Part shown: one piece after another, positions 10,511-24,058 of the stretch
Layout: each line of letters starts with the position of its first letter
Numbering within the stretch: position 1 is the first letter of the stretch
Assembly: GCF_012910705.2 (NCBI RefSeq)
Contig: NZ_WTVG02000040.1
Location: 682,001 to 746,000, forward strand
Source of the DNA: Aromatoleum anaerobium
Lineage (GTDB): Bacteria; Pseudomonadota; Gammaproteobacteria; Burkholderiales; Rhodocyclaceae
DNA: 64,000 bases
Direction of reading: 5' to 3'
Position numbers and translations under genes: made by a program
Notes under the pieces: model-generated
What the model saw: the letters and a program-made list of their open reading frames with translations, nothing else
Database searches by the model: none
Told to the model about the DNA's origin: nothing

Positions 10511-10586
10511 TTCAGTCCTCAAATGAATCGGGCCGGCTAAATGCCGGCCCGAAGAAGGTCGAACCTCTTGTCTCGTGCCGCGCGAA

Positions 10587-12479
<1,893 letters not shown>

Positions 12480-12553
12480 CTTCTTTCCTTGAAAGCCCAA
12501 CGAGGGCAGCGACAGATGGACTCATTCTAGTGGCGAACGTTCCGCGGCGTAAA

Positions 12554-12580
12554 CCAATAGGCTCGATGAGCTGTTTCAAT
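12554..12580 (-). promoter_or_regulatory. Possible sigma-32-like promoter upstream of ftsH
   Basis: On the minus strand ATTGAAA is followed about 12 nt later by CCTATTG, loosely resembling CTTGAAA / CCCCATNT, about 75 nt before the ftsH start. A TAGAAT also occurs nearer the gene (from CACTAGAATG). ftsH is heat-inducible in enterics, which makes the match plausible, but it is weak. Confidence 0.25.
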
Positions 12581-12732
12581 CACCGGATCAGCAGGCCGCA
12601 ACGACTCCGATATGGGGTCGCCGGCTTGAATTGCAATACGGCCGCGAAAAGGATTGCGACCTCTCCGATCACCAACGGCAGACTCGAGGCCCGACTGCAG
12701 AGTTCCGCAGTTTTTGGCGCTGTGATGAGCAT
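12580..12732 (-). CDS. Possible small single-pass membrane protein (50 aa) between rlmE and ftsH
   Basis: The ATG at 12732 comes one base after the rlmE stop, with GAGG about 9 nt upstream. The frame gives 50 residues with one hydrophobic stretch, LPLVIGEVAILFAAVLQF (about 18-35), and a basic tail (RSRCGLLIR). I do not recognise a family. The coupling-like position and the helix support a real gene; the short length, lack of a known homologue and high-GC background do not. It could be a chance frame in a 250-nt gap. Confidence 0.3.
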   Translation of the reverse strand: MLITAPKTAELCSRASSLPLVIGEVAILFAAVLQFKPATPYRSRCGLLIR

Positions 12733-12733
12733 A

Positions 12734-13372
12734 CTAACTGCCTCGGTGCCCGACACCCACCAGATACACTTCCGCACTGCGGTCGCGCGATGCCTTCGGT
12801 TTTCGCACGTGCAGCGCGTTGAAATGCTTCGCGGCCTCGTTTCGATACTCCATGAAACCCTGTCCCTGGAACACTTTCACGATGAAACTGCCACCGGCCT
12901 TGAGGTGCCGCGCCGCGAACTCCAGCGCCAGCTCCCCGAGGTAGATCGAGCGGGCCTGGTCGGTCGTGTCGATGCCGGACATGTTCGGCGCCATGTCCGA
13001 CAGTACGACGTCGACGGGGAGCCCGCCGAGCCTGGACTCGAGTTCGGCAAGCACTGACTCTTCCTGAAAGTCGCCCTGTATGAACTCGACGCCGCCCAGC
13101 GGTTCCAGCGCCAGCAGGTCCAGTGCGAAGACCCGGCCCTCGCGTCCGACCCGCCGCAATGCGACCTGGCTCCAGGATCCCGGGGCTGCGCCCAGATCCA
13201 CGACGACCATTCCGCTTCGCATCAGGCGATCGCGCTCATCGAGCTCGATGAGCTTGAAGGCTGCCCGCGAGCGGTAACCTTCGCTTTTTGCACGCTGTAC
13301 GTACGGGTCGTTGACATGTTCCTGCATCCACGCCTTGCTGGTCTTGGTTCGCTTCATCGGAGTAGAATCCAT
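12734..13372 (-). CDS. rlmE: 23S rRNA (uridine-2'-O)-methyltransferase RlmE (RrmJ/FtsJ)
   Basis: Methylates U2552 of 23S rRNA in the large subunit. The 212 residues show the SAM motif [15 protein letters not shown] (about 55-69), [10 protein letters not shown] with the catalytic Asp, the catalytic Lys in FIVKVFQG and the Glu in SAEVYLVG. The start is either ATG 13372 (MDSTPMKRT, chosen) or ATG 13357 ([10 protein letters not shown]); ribosome sites are weak for both. It is divergent from yhbY with only 24 nt between starts and lies upstream of ftsH, the common rlmE-ftsH pairing. Confidence 0.95.
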   Translation of the reverse strand: MDSTPMKRTKTSKAWMQEHVNDPYVQRAKSEGYRSRAAFKLIELDERDRLMRSGMVVVDLGAAPGSWSQVALRRVGREGRVFALDLLALEPLGGVEFIQGDFQEESVLAELESRLGGLPVDVVLSDMAPNMSGIDTTDQARSIYLGELALEFAARHLKAGGSFIVKVFQGQGFMEYRNEAAKHFNALHVRKPKASRDRSAEVYLVGVGHRGS

Positions 13373-13396
13373 GCCCCTGAAAGATTTGAGAAAAGT

Positions 13397-13867
13397 ATGA
13401 GCGAGCTCACCCCCGCCCGGCGGCGCGAACTGCGTGCCGGCGCCCATCACCTGAACCCCGTCGTCAGCATTGCCGGAAACGGCTTGACGCCAGCCGTGCT
13501 GGGCGAAATCGACCGTTCCCTGCAGGCGCACGAGCTGATCAAGATCAAGGTCCACGGGGCCGAACGTGCTGCACGCGAAGCACTGATGAAAGCGGTCTGC
13601 GAGGCCCTCGATGCCTCACCGGTCCAGCACATCGGCACAATTCTCGTCATCTGGCGCCAACGTCGGGAAGAAGCCGAAAAATCCGTGCAGGCTAAACCTG
13701 TGACATCCAGCGCGAGCACGGGCGTCGCGAGGGCGAAATCGGCGCGGGCCTTTGCAGCCGCTGCGCGTCGCACCGCGCTGATCAAGGCCGCGTCGGACAA
13801 GAAGCGTCTTGCGGCAAAGCGCAGCCGGACTTACACCCGCAAAACCGGGCCTGCCGGCGGCAAATAG
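13397..13867 (+). CDS. yhbY: YhbY-family RNA-binding (CRM domain) protein with C-terminal extension
   Basis: CRM-domain protein associated with large ribosomal subunit assembly in relatives. Residues 1-95 match the family, including [23 protein letters not shown] (split: [15 protein letters not shown] and IAGNGLT), [10 protein letters not shown] and IGTILVIWR. Enterobacterial YhbY ends near 97 residues. This protein is 156, with an Ala/Lys/Ser/Arg-rich, probably disordered tail from about residue 98. It is divergent from rlmE and convergent with the DUF4149 gene. The ATG at 13397 follows GAGAAAAGT, a modest ribosome site. Confidence 0.9.
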   Translation: MSELTPARRRELRAGAHHLNPVVSIAGNGLTPAVLGEIDRSLQAHELIKIKVHGAERAAREALMKAVCEALDASPVQHIGTILVIWRQRREEAEKSVQAKPVTSSASTGVARAKSARAFAAAARRTALIKAASDKKRLAAKRSRTYTRKTGPAGGK

Positions 13868-13872
13868 TTCGC

Positions 13873-13893
13873 CTGACGGGACGCCCCCGTCAG
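13873..13893. terminator. Hairpin between yhbY and DUF4149 gene
   Basis: CTGACGGG and CCCCGTCAG form an 8-bp GC-rich stem with a very short loop, between two convergent stop codons (it overlaps the DUF4149 gene's stop). It lacks a T-run on either strand, so it is a weak bidirectional terminator at best. Confidence 0.4.
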
Positions 13894-14354
13894 CGACCCA
13901 ACAGTTTTCGGACACCCAGCACCAGCGGCAACGCGAGCACGCTCTGGATAAGATAGAGCACGCTCGAGACGCCGTGCCACGTGGCGAAACGGTCCCGCAT
14001 CACGGTGTCCATCACCTCGCGCGGCCAGGCATCCGCTTTCATCTGCGCCATCAGCGGCTGGATGCCGAACTGGCTCGCGAGGGTCGCCAGCAGCATCGCC
14101 ACGACCAGCCAGAACAGGCTGCTCCGGAACGCTCGCCATCGCCAGCGTGCGAGCATGAAACCCAGCACGTAAAGGGCACAGCCGACCCCGATCCACCCCA
14201 GTAGCGCAAAGAGACGCCCCGCGATGTCGCCGGCGAGTGCGCGGTCGGAAAGCATGCCGAACAGGGTCGGTGCGACGATGTAACCAATCGACCACAGCGC
14301 ACCGGCCCAAAGCGTGATCAACACTACCAGCAGATGCTCGGAAAGACGGGTCAC
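13890..14354 (-). CDS. DUF4149-type integral membrane protein
   Basis: A 154-residue protein with four predicted membrane helices (about 8-30, 46-70, 78-100 and 126-148). The N-terminus has LWAGALWSIGYIVAPTLF and the last loop has DRFATWHGVSSVLYL, resembling the DUF4149 family often found near greA and yhbY in betaproteobacteria. No catalytic motif is evident and the function is unknown. The gap to the greA stop is 55 nt on the same strand, so it may share the carAB-greA transcript. Confidence 0.75.
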   Translation of the reverse strand: MTRLSEHLLVVLITLWAGALWSIGYIVAPTLFGMLSDRALAGDIAGRLFALLGWIGVGCALYVLGFMLARWRWRAFRSSLFWLVVAMLLATLASQFGIQPLMAQMKADAWPREVMDTVMRDRFATWHGVSSVLYLIQSVLALPLVLGVRKLLGR

Positions 14355-14409
14355 GATTTTTTCCGGCTGATGCCCGAACGAGACTCCTGATACGAAACCG
14401 GCGCTGCGC

Positions 14410-14882
14410 TCACACGTAGCGGACGTCGATGATCTCGTACTCCCTTACCCCGCCCGGCGCCTGGACTTCGGCGATGTCCCCGGCGAATTTGCCGATCAGG
14501 GCGCGAGCGATCGGCGAGCTGATCGAAATTTTGTTCTCCTTCAGATCCGCCTCGTCATCGCCGACGATCTGATAGGTCACCGGCCGTCCGGTGTCCATAT
14601 CCTCCAACTCGACGGTGGCGCCGAACACGCATCGCCCGTCGGCATCGAGCAATTTCGGATCGATGATCTGCGCGCTCGAAATCTTGCCTTCGATCTCCTT
14701 GATCCTGCCCTCGACGAATCCCTGGCGCTCCTTGGCGGCGTCGTACTCGGCGTTTTCCGACAGGTCGCCATGGGAGCGCGCTTCCGCGATCGCGGCGATC
14801 ACGCTGGGGCGCTCGACGGTTTTCAGCCGGTGCAGTTCGTTGCGAAGTTTTTCCGCACCCGCGACGGTAAGAGGAGTCTTGA

Positions 14883-14886
<4 letters not shown>
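14410..14886 (-). CDS. greA: Transcription elongation factor GreA
   Basis: Rescues backtracked RNA polymerase by stimulating transcript cleavage. The 158 residues equal the E. coli length. The N-terminal coiled coil carries the acidic tip [13 protein letters not shown] (about residues 41-53), essential for cleavage, and the C-terminal domain includes [14 protein letters not shown]. The ATG (14884-14886) overlaps the carB TGA as ATGA, so translation is coupled to carB. Confidence 0.97.
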
Positions 14887-18110
<3,224 letters not shown>

Positions 18111-18164
18111 TGCCTAACCTCGGTCTTGCGTTGATGAGCGGCAGCTGCGGCTGCCGCTGGCGAA

Positions 18165-19310
18165 TTACTTGGCGCGCGTCTCGAGCATCCTGATGAAACG
18201 GTCGAACAGGTAGGACACGTCGTGGGGTCCCGGACTCGCCTCGGGATGTCCCTGGAAGCAGAACGCCGGCACGTCGGTCCAGGCGAGCCCCTGCAGGCTG
18301 CCGTCGAAGAGCGACACATGTGTCGTGCGCACATTCTCCGGAAGCGTATCGGGATCGACCGCGAAGCCATGGTTCTGGCTCGTGATCAGGACCTGCCCGG
18401 ATTCGAGATCCTTGACCGGATGGTTGGCGCCGTGGTGGCCGAACTTCATCTTGACCGTCTTGGCGCCGGCCGCAAGCGCCATCAGCTGGTGTCCGAGGCA
18501 GATGCCGAAGGTCGGGATGCCGCGCTCGAGGAACTTGCGCACAGCCTCGATCGCATAATCGCAGGCACCTGGGTCCCCCGGACCATTCGACAGGAAAACG
18601 CCATCCGGATCGAGCGCGAAGACTTCCGCGGCCGGCGTCTGCGCGGGCACCACGGTGAGCCTGCAGCCCCGGCTGGCGAGCATCCGCAGGATGTTGCGCT
18701 TGACGCCGTAATCGTACGCAACGACGTGATAGCGCCCGTCTGCCTGCTGATCGTAGCCGCTACCGAGCGCCCACTCGCTTTCGGTCCATTGGTAGGGGCT
18801 TTCGACACAGACCGTCTTGGCCAAGTCCATGCCGTCCAGCCCAGGGAACGCGCGCGCCTGGGCGATCGCCGTGTCGGCGTTCAATGCGGCCCCGTCGGCC
18901 GCGGTGACGATGCAGCCGCCTTGGGCGCCCTTTTCACGCAGCACGCGCGTCAGCTTGCGGGTATCGATCCCCGCAATCGCAATGATGTTCTCGGCCTTTA
19001 GATAGGCATCGAGGGTCTGCTCCATGCGGAAGTTCGAGGGCAGTATCGGCAGGTCGCGGATCACCAGGCCTGCGGCATGAACACGTTCCGCTTCGACGTC
19101 CTCCCGATTGATGCCGGTGTTGCCGATATGCGGATAAGTCAGCGTTACGATCTGGCGGCAGTAGCTCGGGTCGGTGAGGATTTCCTGATAACCGGACATC
19201 GAGGTGTTGAACACCACCTCACCGACCGTGCTGCCGGCCGCACCGATTCCCTTGCCAAGAAATACCGTCCCGTCGGCAAGCGCTAGTAGGGCGGGCGGGG
19301 AAGCAGTCAC
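18165..19310 (-). CDS. carA: Carbamoyl-phosphate synthase small subunit (glutamine amidotransferase)
   Basis: Releases ammonia from glutamine and channels it to CarB. The 381 residues have the N-terminal CarA domain and a class I amidotransferase domain with the Cys nucleophile in GICLGHQ and the His/Glu of the triad in [10 protein letters not shown]. The GTG start at 19310 (MTASPPALL) follows AGGAG. Its promoter and a leader hairpin lie in the 168-nt gap before dapB. Confidence 0.97.
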   Translation of the reverse strand: MTASPPALLALADGTVFLGKGIGAAGSTVGEVVFNTSMSGYQEILTDPSYCRQIVTLTYPHIGNTGINREDVEAERVHAAGLVIRDLPILPSNFRMEQTLDAYLKAENIIAIAGIDTRKLTRVLREKGAQGGCIVTAADGAALNADTAIAQARAFPGLDGMDLAKTVCVESPYQWTESEWALGSGYDQQADGRYHVVAYDYGVKRNILRMLASRGCRLTVVPAQTPAAEVFALDPDGVFLSNGPGDPGACDYAIEAVRKFLERGIPTFGICLGHQLMALAAGAKTVKMKFGHHGANHPVKDLESGQVLITSQNHGFAVDPDTLPENVRTTHVSLFDGSLQGLAWTDVPAFCFQGHPEASPGPHDVSYLFDRFIRMLETRAK

Positions 19311-19371
19311 GACAAACTCCTGAGTTCAGCCGAAAAGACACGGGGAAAGCCATCAAGCCACCCCGAACGTG

Positions 19372-19404
19372 AAAAAAACGGGACGAGCCGACCGGCCAAT
19401 CCCG
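19372..19404 (-). terminator. Intrinsic terminator in the carAB leader (candidate attenuator)
   Basis: On the minus strand CGGGA and TCCCG pair around an inner GCC/GGC stem, followed by seven T. It starts only about 11 nt after the predicted carAB transcription start. It may stop read-through from dapB as well as attenuate carAB. No leader peptide precedes it. Confidence 0.65.
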
Positions 19405-19421
19405 CTTTCAAGAAGCCGCTG

Positions 19422-19450
19422 ATTATAGCGTTCCGCGCCCGTCGAGGCAA
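19422..19450 (-). promoter_or_regulatory. Sigma-70 promoter of carAB
   Basis: On the minus strand a perfect TATAAT (19422-19427) is preceded by TTGCCT (19445-19450) with a 17-bp spacer. It lies between the dapB stop and carA, about 110 nt before the carA start. One of the best sigma-70 matches in the window. Confidence 0.75.
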
Positions 19451-19478
19451 TCGCGCGCGCCTCGCCGCCAGGCCCGAA

Positions 19479-20285
19479 TCAGCGCAGGCCGAGCACGTCC
19501 TGCATGTCGAACAAGCCACTCGAGCGTCCCGCGAGAAAACGCGCCGCGCGCAGCGAACCGGAAGCATACGGCATGCGGCTGCCCGACTTGTGGGTGATCT
19601 CGATACGCTCGCCGATACCGGCGAACAGAACCGTGTGGTCCCCGACCACGTCGCCGCCGCGGATCGTCGAAAAGCCGATCGTCTCGGCCTTGCGCTCCCC
19701 GGTCACGCCTTCGCGCCCATAGATCGCGCACGTTTCCAGATCGCGCCCCAACTCGCGTGCGACCACTTCCCCCATGCGCAGCGCGGTACCCGACGGGGCA
19801 TCGACCTTGAAGCGGTGATGCGCTTCGATCACTTCGACGTCGTACCCCTCGTTGAGAATACGGGCAGCCACTTCGAGCAGCTTGAACACCGCGTTCACGC
19901 CGACTGCCATGTTCGGCGCGAACACGACCGGGATTGTTTGCGCCGCCGCGGCAATCGATTCCTTCTCCGTCGTCGAGAAACCGGTCGTGCCGATGACCAT
20001 CGCCTTGCCGAGTTCGCGTGCGATCGCAAGGTGGGCGAGCGTGCCTTCGGGGCGGGTGAAATCGATGACGCAATCGGCTGCTGCGATCGCGGCGCGCGAA
20101 TCGTCCGTGATGAGAACACCGGTCGCGCTTCCGCACAGCTCGCCGGCGTCGCGTCCGATGAAGGTCGTGCCGGGACGATCGAAAGCCGAAGCGAGCACCG
20201 CTCCCTCCTCCTTCAGCGTGGTCTCGATCAGCATCCGGCCCATTCGGCCGGACGCACCTGCTATGGCAATGCGCAATGGCGACAT
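19479..20285 (-). CDS. dapB: 4-hydroxy-tetrahydrodipicolinate reductase
   Basis: NAD(P)H-dependent step of the diaminopimelate/lysine pathway. The 268 residues begin with the nucleotide-binding [11 protein letters not shown] and carry the substrate motif [16 protein letters not shown] (about 155-170), with the catalytic His pair and Lys, plus GTTGF. The ATG at 20285 was chosen because AGAGGA lies about 8 nt upstream; an ATG at 20309 would add eight residues. The gap to bamE is 68 nt on the same strand. Confidence 0.97.
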   Translation of the reverse strand: MSPLRIAIAGASGRMGRMLIETTLKEEGAVLASAFDRPGTTFIGRDAGELCGSATGVLITDDSRAAIAAADCVIDFTRPEGTLAHLAIARELGKAMVIGTTGFSTTEKESIAAAAQTIPVVFAPNMAVGVNAVFKLLEVAARILNEGYDVEVIEAHHRFKVDAPSGTALRMGEVVARELGRDLETCAIYGREGVTGERKAETIGFSTIRGGDVVGDHTVLFAGIGERIEITHKSGSRMPYASGSLRAARFLAGRSSGLFDMQDVLGLR

Positions 20286-20353
20286 CAATGAATTCCTCTT
20301 GCTCGACATGATCGGGAGCTTCGCGCGATGCGCGACCGCTTCCAGGACAAGGC

Positions 20354-20770
20354 TCAATCCTTGGCTGCCGGCGCGATCTCGACGACGCGGCTGCGCTCGG
20401 CCTGCGGCGCAGCCGTTGCAGCTTGCGGATCGCCGGGCTCGATGTCTCCTTCGACCCGGTCGAGCCGGTCGCTGACAAAGAAAACGCTCAGCGTACGCTG
20501 CTGCGGTTCGCCCCTGCCGGGCTGGAAGCGGTAAACGTAATCCCAGCGATCGGGATGGAAGGCGTCGACGATCAGCGGCGTGCCGAGCGCAAACCGTACC
20601 TGCTCGCGCGTCATGCCCTTTTTCAGCCTGGCCACCATTTCCTGATCCACGTAGTTGCCCTGCCGCACGTCGATACGGTAGGGATTGATCTGGTCGGTGA
20701 GCGAGCTGATGGAACAACCGGCCAACAGGCCGAAGGCGGGGACGGCCGCCAGGAGAGTCACGAAGCGCAT
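20354..20770 (-). CDS. bamE: Outer membrane assembly lipoprotein BamE (SmpA/OmlA)
   Basis: Lipoprotein of the BAM complex that inserts beta-barrels in the outer membrane. The 138 residues start with a lipoprotein signal with lipobox LLAGC (Cys about residue 18). The family core follows: [17 protein letters not shown] and [19 protein letters not shown]. The C-terminal 30 residues are Ala/Pro-rich and less conserved. It is divergent from fur across 120 nt, an arrangement common in proteobacteria. Confidence 0.95.
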   Translation of the reverse strand: MRFVTLLAAVPAFGLLAGCSISSLTDQINPYRIDVRQGNYVDQEMVARLKKGMTREQVRFALGTPLIVDAFHPDRWDYVYRFQPGRGEPQQRTLSVFFVSDRLDRVEGDIEPGDPQAATAAPQAERSRVVEIAPAAKD

Positions 20771-20890
20771 GGATGGAGTTCTTGGTCGGTGGCGCCAGAC
20801 GGCGTATCGTTCAGGCAAAGGCGAAAAAATATATCATACGCAGGCACGAGCCATGAGTTATTGGCTCCGGGGCCACCCAGCGGGGCGAGC
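20771..20890. promoter_or_regulatory. Divergent bamE/fur promoter region
   Basis: A 120-nt gap with an AT-rich core (about 20824-20838, AAAAAATATATCAT) offering -10-like hexamers for both directions: TATCAT toward fur and TATATT toward bamE. The -35 elements are poor. I see no convincing 19-bp Fur box, so Fur autoregulation is not supported by the sequence alone. Confidence 0.35.
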
Positions 20891-21328
20891 ATGTCAGAAA
20901 ATTCCGAAAACCTGAAAAACATCGGCCTCAAGGCCACTTATCCGCGCCTGAAGATCCTCGATCTGTTCCAGACGTCCGACCTGCGCCACCTCACCGCCGA
21001 GGACGTCTACCGTCTCTTGATTGCAGAGGGAATGGATATCGGCCTGGCGACGGTTTACCGCGTGCTGACCCAGTTCGAGCAGGCGGGCCTGCTCGAACGG
21101 CACTATTTCGAGTCGGGCAAGGCAGTGTTCGAACTCAAGAAAGGCGGCCATCACGATCACCTCGTGTGCGTACAGTGCGGCAAGGTGGAAGAGTTTTTCG
21201 ACGCGGAAATCGAGCGGCGGCAAAACAGGATCGCCGAAGAGCGCGGTTTCGTCGTCCGCGAACACGCGCTTTATCTTTACGCGGACTGCCTGAGAAAGGA
21301 CTGCTCGAACCGCAAACTGGAAGACTGA
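20891..21328 (+). CDS. fur: Ferric uptake regulator Fur
   Basis: Iron-responsive repressor of iron uptake genes. The 145 residues show the winged-helix region ([40 protein letters not shown]), the metal motif [16 protein letters not shown] (about 87-102) and a second Cys pair in [10 protein letters not shown]. This pattern is diagnostic of Fur rather than Zur or PerR. The ATG at 20891 follows GGGGCGAGC. It is convergent with recN. Confidence 0.97.
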   Translation: MSENSENLKNIGLKATYPRLKILDLFQTSDLRHLTAEDVYRLLIAEGMDIGLATVYRVLTQFEQAGLLERHYFESGKAVFELKKGGHHDHLVCVQCGKVEEFFDAEIERRQNRIAEERGFVVREHALYLYADCLRKDCSNRKLED

Positions 21329-21331
21329 GCA

Positions 21332-21358
21332 GGACGCTCGCCCCGCGGTCCGTTTTTT
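21332..21358 (+). terminator. Intrinsic terminator of fur
   Basis: GGACGC pairs with GCGGTCC (one bulged G) around a short loop, followed by GTTTTTT, 3 nt after the fur stop. Stem and T-run fit an intrinsic terminator in the 55-nt convergent gap with recN. Confidence 0.55.
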
Positions 21359-21383
21359 CGGCCGCGGCAGGCGAATCCTGCGA

Positions 21384-23054
21384 TCAGCGTCCGAACGAGT
21401 CCGCACCGAGCATTTCCGCCGCGTGACGGCGGGTCGTCTCGGTGATGTTCACGCCGCCCAGCATGCGGGCAATCTCCTCGACCCGCGCTTCCCTGTTCAG
21501 CACGCAAACCGTGCTCAGGACTTCCGATCCGCGTGGCGTCTTGGCGATGCTCCATTGCCAATCGGCGCACGCCGCCACCTGCGGCAGATGGGTCACGCAC
21601 AGCACCTGGCGCTCCTGCCCCAGCCGGCGCAGCAACTGGCCGACGATCTCCGCGACCCGCCCGCCGATCCCGACATCGACCTCGTCGAAGATCAGCGTCG
21701 GCGTCGCCGAGTCGCGGCTGGTGATGACCTGGATTGCGAGTCCAATGCGCGACAGCTCTCCGCCCGACGCAACTTTCGCGAGCGGGCGCAGCGACTGGTT
21801 GGGATTGGCTGCGACGCGGAATTCGACGGATTCCAGGCCGTAGGCCATTGGCGAAGCGCAGGCTTCGAGCGCCACTTCGAATTTTCCACCCGCCATCGCC
21901 AGCGTCTGCATCGCATCGGTGATGCCGCGCGACAAAGCTCTGGCTGCCGGCCCGCGTGCCTCGGAAAGACGCAGGGCGGCTGCCTCGTATTCGCCGCGGA
22001 GGCGCTTTTCCTCTTCGACAAGGCGGGCCGGATCCGCGCGGGAGACGAGATCGTCGAGCTTTCGCCCCCACTCGGCGCGAAGGTCCGGCAACTCGTCAGG
22101 GGTCACGCGGTGCTTGCGGGCCAGCGCCATGACGTCCTCGATGCGCCGCTCGATCTCGGCCAGGCGCTGAGGATCGAGGTCGAGCCGCTCGCGGTAGCGC
22201 CGCAGCGTGTGCAGCGCTTCGTCGGCCTGGATCGCCGCGCCGGCGAGCAGGTCACGGACATCGGCGAGATCGGAATCGATCTCGGCCATCCCATCGACCC
22301 GGACGCTGACGTGGCGCAGCTGCGAAGCGACCGCGAGATCGCCTTCGCCGAGCGTCGCGAGCACTTCGTCCGCTCCCTCGATCAGACCCGCCGCATGGGC
22401 AAGACGTGCATGTTCGACATTGATCCGGTCCCATTCCTCGGCGCTGAACGCGAGCTCGTCGAGTTCGCGTATCTGCCAGGCAAGGAGTTCACGCTCACGC
22501 TCGGACGCGGCCGAGTCCTGGTCCGCCGCACGGCGCAGCTCGACGAGGCGCTGCCACGCGTGGAAACGGGCGCTGACTTCCGCGGCAAGCGCTGCAGCCC
22601 CCGCGTGCGTGTCGAGCAGCGCGCGCTGCGCGTCGGGCTTGAGCAGCGCGTGATGGGCATGCTGGCCATGAATGTCGGCGAGCCAGTCGCCCGCTTCGCG
22701 CAACTGCCCCTGCGTGACCGGCACGCCGTTGAGCCACGCCCGCGAGCGCCCGCCGGCCTCGACCACTCGTCTCAGGATCACCACTCCGTCATCCGCCGCC
22801 AGGTCCTGCCCCGCCAGCCACTCGCCGAGCGGGCTCGACGGCGGCAGGTCGAACTCGGCCGCGATATCCGCCTTGCCGCATCCCGCGCGTACCGCGCCGG
22901 CCTCGGCACGCCCACCCAGGGCAAGGCCGAGCGCGTCGAGCAGGATCGACTTGCCCGCTCCGGTTTCCCCGGTCAGCGCGCCGAACCCCGCTTCGAACTC
23001 GAGCTCGAGGCGGTCGACGATCACGAAATCCCGAATGGTCAGGCGACGGAGCAT
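21384..23054 (-). CDS. recN: DNA repair protein RecN
   Basis: SMC-like ATPase for double-strand break repair. The 556 residues have N-terminal Walker A LTGETGAGKSILLDALGLAL (about 28-47), central coiled-coil arms (about 150-370) and the C-terminal ABC head with VASGGELSRIGLA and LIFDEVDVGIGG. Length is typical. The ATG at 23054 (MLRRLTIRDF) was chosen over an upstream extension that overlaps nadK. The gap to nadK is 28 nt, a common nadK-recN pair. Confidence 0.97.
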   Translation of the reverse strand: MLRRLTIRDFVIVDRLELEFEAGFGALTGETGAGKSILLDALGLALGGRAEAGAVRAGCGKADIAAEFDLPPSSPLGEWLAGQDLAADDGVVILRRVVEAGGRSRAWLNGVPVTQGQLREAGDWLADIHGQHAHHALLKPDAQRALLDTHAGAAALAAEVSARFHAWQRLVELRRAADQDSAASERERELLAWQIRELDELAFSAEEWDRINVEHARLAHAAGLIEGADEVLATLGEGDLAVASQLRHVSVRVDGMAEIDSDLADVRDLLAGAAIQADEALHTLRRYRERLDLDPQRLAEIERRIEDVMALARKHRVTPDELPDLRAEWGRKLDDLVSRADPARLVEEEKRLRGEYEAAALRLSEARGPAARALSRGITDAMQTLAMAGGKFEVALEACASPMAYGLESVEFRVAANPNQSLRPLAKVASGGELSRIGLAIQVITSRDSATPTLIFDEVDVGIGGRVAEIVGQLLRRLGQERQVLCVTHLPQVAACADWQWSIAKTPRGSEVLSTVCVLNREARVEEIARMLGGVNITETTRRHAAEMLGADSFGR

Positions 23055-23082
23055 GAGCGGTGCAGTGGTGGGGAAACTTTGG

Positions 23083-23967
23083 TCAGGGACGACGCGGCGG
23101 CGCGCTCCAGTGAAGCTTCTCGCGCAGCATGGCGAAATAGCTGTAGCCCTCCGGGTGCAGCAGGCGGACGACATCAGGCGAACGGGTGACGCGCAGCCGG
23201 TCGCCGGCGCGGGCGTCAAAGCGGGCCTGACCGTCGAAATGTATCCGGGCGTCATGCTGGGGCAACAGCACGATCTCGATATGTGAGGTATCCGGCAACG
23301 TGACCGGACGCGCGGTGAGCGCGTGGGGGCACAACGGCACCAGGGCGATCCCGCCGACGTTCGGATGGAGGATCGGCCCGTTGGCCGACAACGCGTATGC
23401 CGTCGAACCCGTCGGGGTCGTCAGGATCATTCCGTCCGAGCGCTGCGTATAAACAAATTCCCCGTCGATCGACAGATCGAACTCGATCATCCGGCCCAGG
23501 TCGCCTTTGTTCACGACCACATCGTTGAGCGCCAGCGTCTGGAATACGCGATGGCCCGCCCGCAGCACTTCGGCGTCGAGCATCGCCCGCGATTCCTCGC
23601 TGTAGCGTCCGTCGAGAATCTCGGCGAGTTTCGGCAACGCTTCGTCGCGCGAGATATCGGTGAGGAAACCGAGCCTGCCCTGATTGACCCCGACCAGCGG
23701 CACGCCGTGCTGGGACAGCCGGCGCGCCGTATTGAGCATCGTGCCGTCGCCGCCGAGCACAACGGCAAGGTCCGCCTGGGCGCCGATCTCGTCGTAGCTC
23801 GCGACGGCAAACTGGCCGGCCATGCCGATGGAACTCGCGGTCCCCTGCTCGATCCACACGTCAAGTCCGCGCACCCGCAGGAATTCGGCGATGCGCAGCA
23901 CCGCCTCCGCCACGTCGGGGCTCTGGTACTTGCCGATCAGTGCAACGATGCGGAAGTTCTTGCTCAT
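23083..23967 (-). CDS. nadK: NAD kinase
   Basis: Phosphorylates NAD to NADP. The 294 residues have the kinase motif VVLGGDGTML (about 65-74), GRLGFLTDI, the NE/D-type LNDVVVNKG and the glycine-rich TPTGSTAYALSANGPI. The ATG at 23967 (MSKNFRIVALIG) matches the family; an in-frame start six codons upstream is less likely. It is divergent from hrcA (91-nt gap). Confidence 0.96.
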   Translation of the reverse strand: MSKNFRIVALIGKYQSPDVAEAVLRIAEFLRVRGLDVWIEQGTASSIGMAGQFAVASYDEIGAQADLAVVLGGDGTMLNTARRLSQHGVPLVGVNQGRLGFLTDISRDEALPKLAEILDGRYSEESRAMLDAEVLRAGHRVFQTLALNDVVVNKGDLGRMIEFDLSIDGEFVYTQRSDGMILTTPTGSTAYALSANGPILHPNVGGIALVPLCPHALTARPVTLPDTSHIEIVLLPQHDARIHFDGQARFDARAGDRLRVTRSPDVVRLLHPEGYSYFAMLREKLHWSAPPRRP

Positions 23968-24058
23968 GCGCGGATTAAACCACATCGCGTAATGCCTTGG
24001 CAGACGCCAGTGCTCGTCCGCAGGCTGTTAGAATCATCGCAATAGTGCATACCGGATC

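Noticed and set aside
7961-10540. 859-codon open frame on the plus strand opposite glmM and folP
   Set aside because: It is a high-GC shadow of two well-identified enzymes; no recognisable domain and no ribosome site.
20771-20890. Fur box in the bamE/fur gap
   Set aside because: The AT-rich core has no adequate GATAATGATAATCATTATC-like palindrome.
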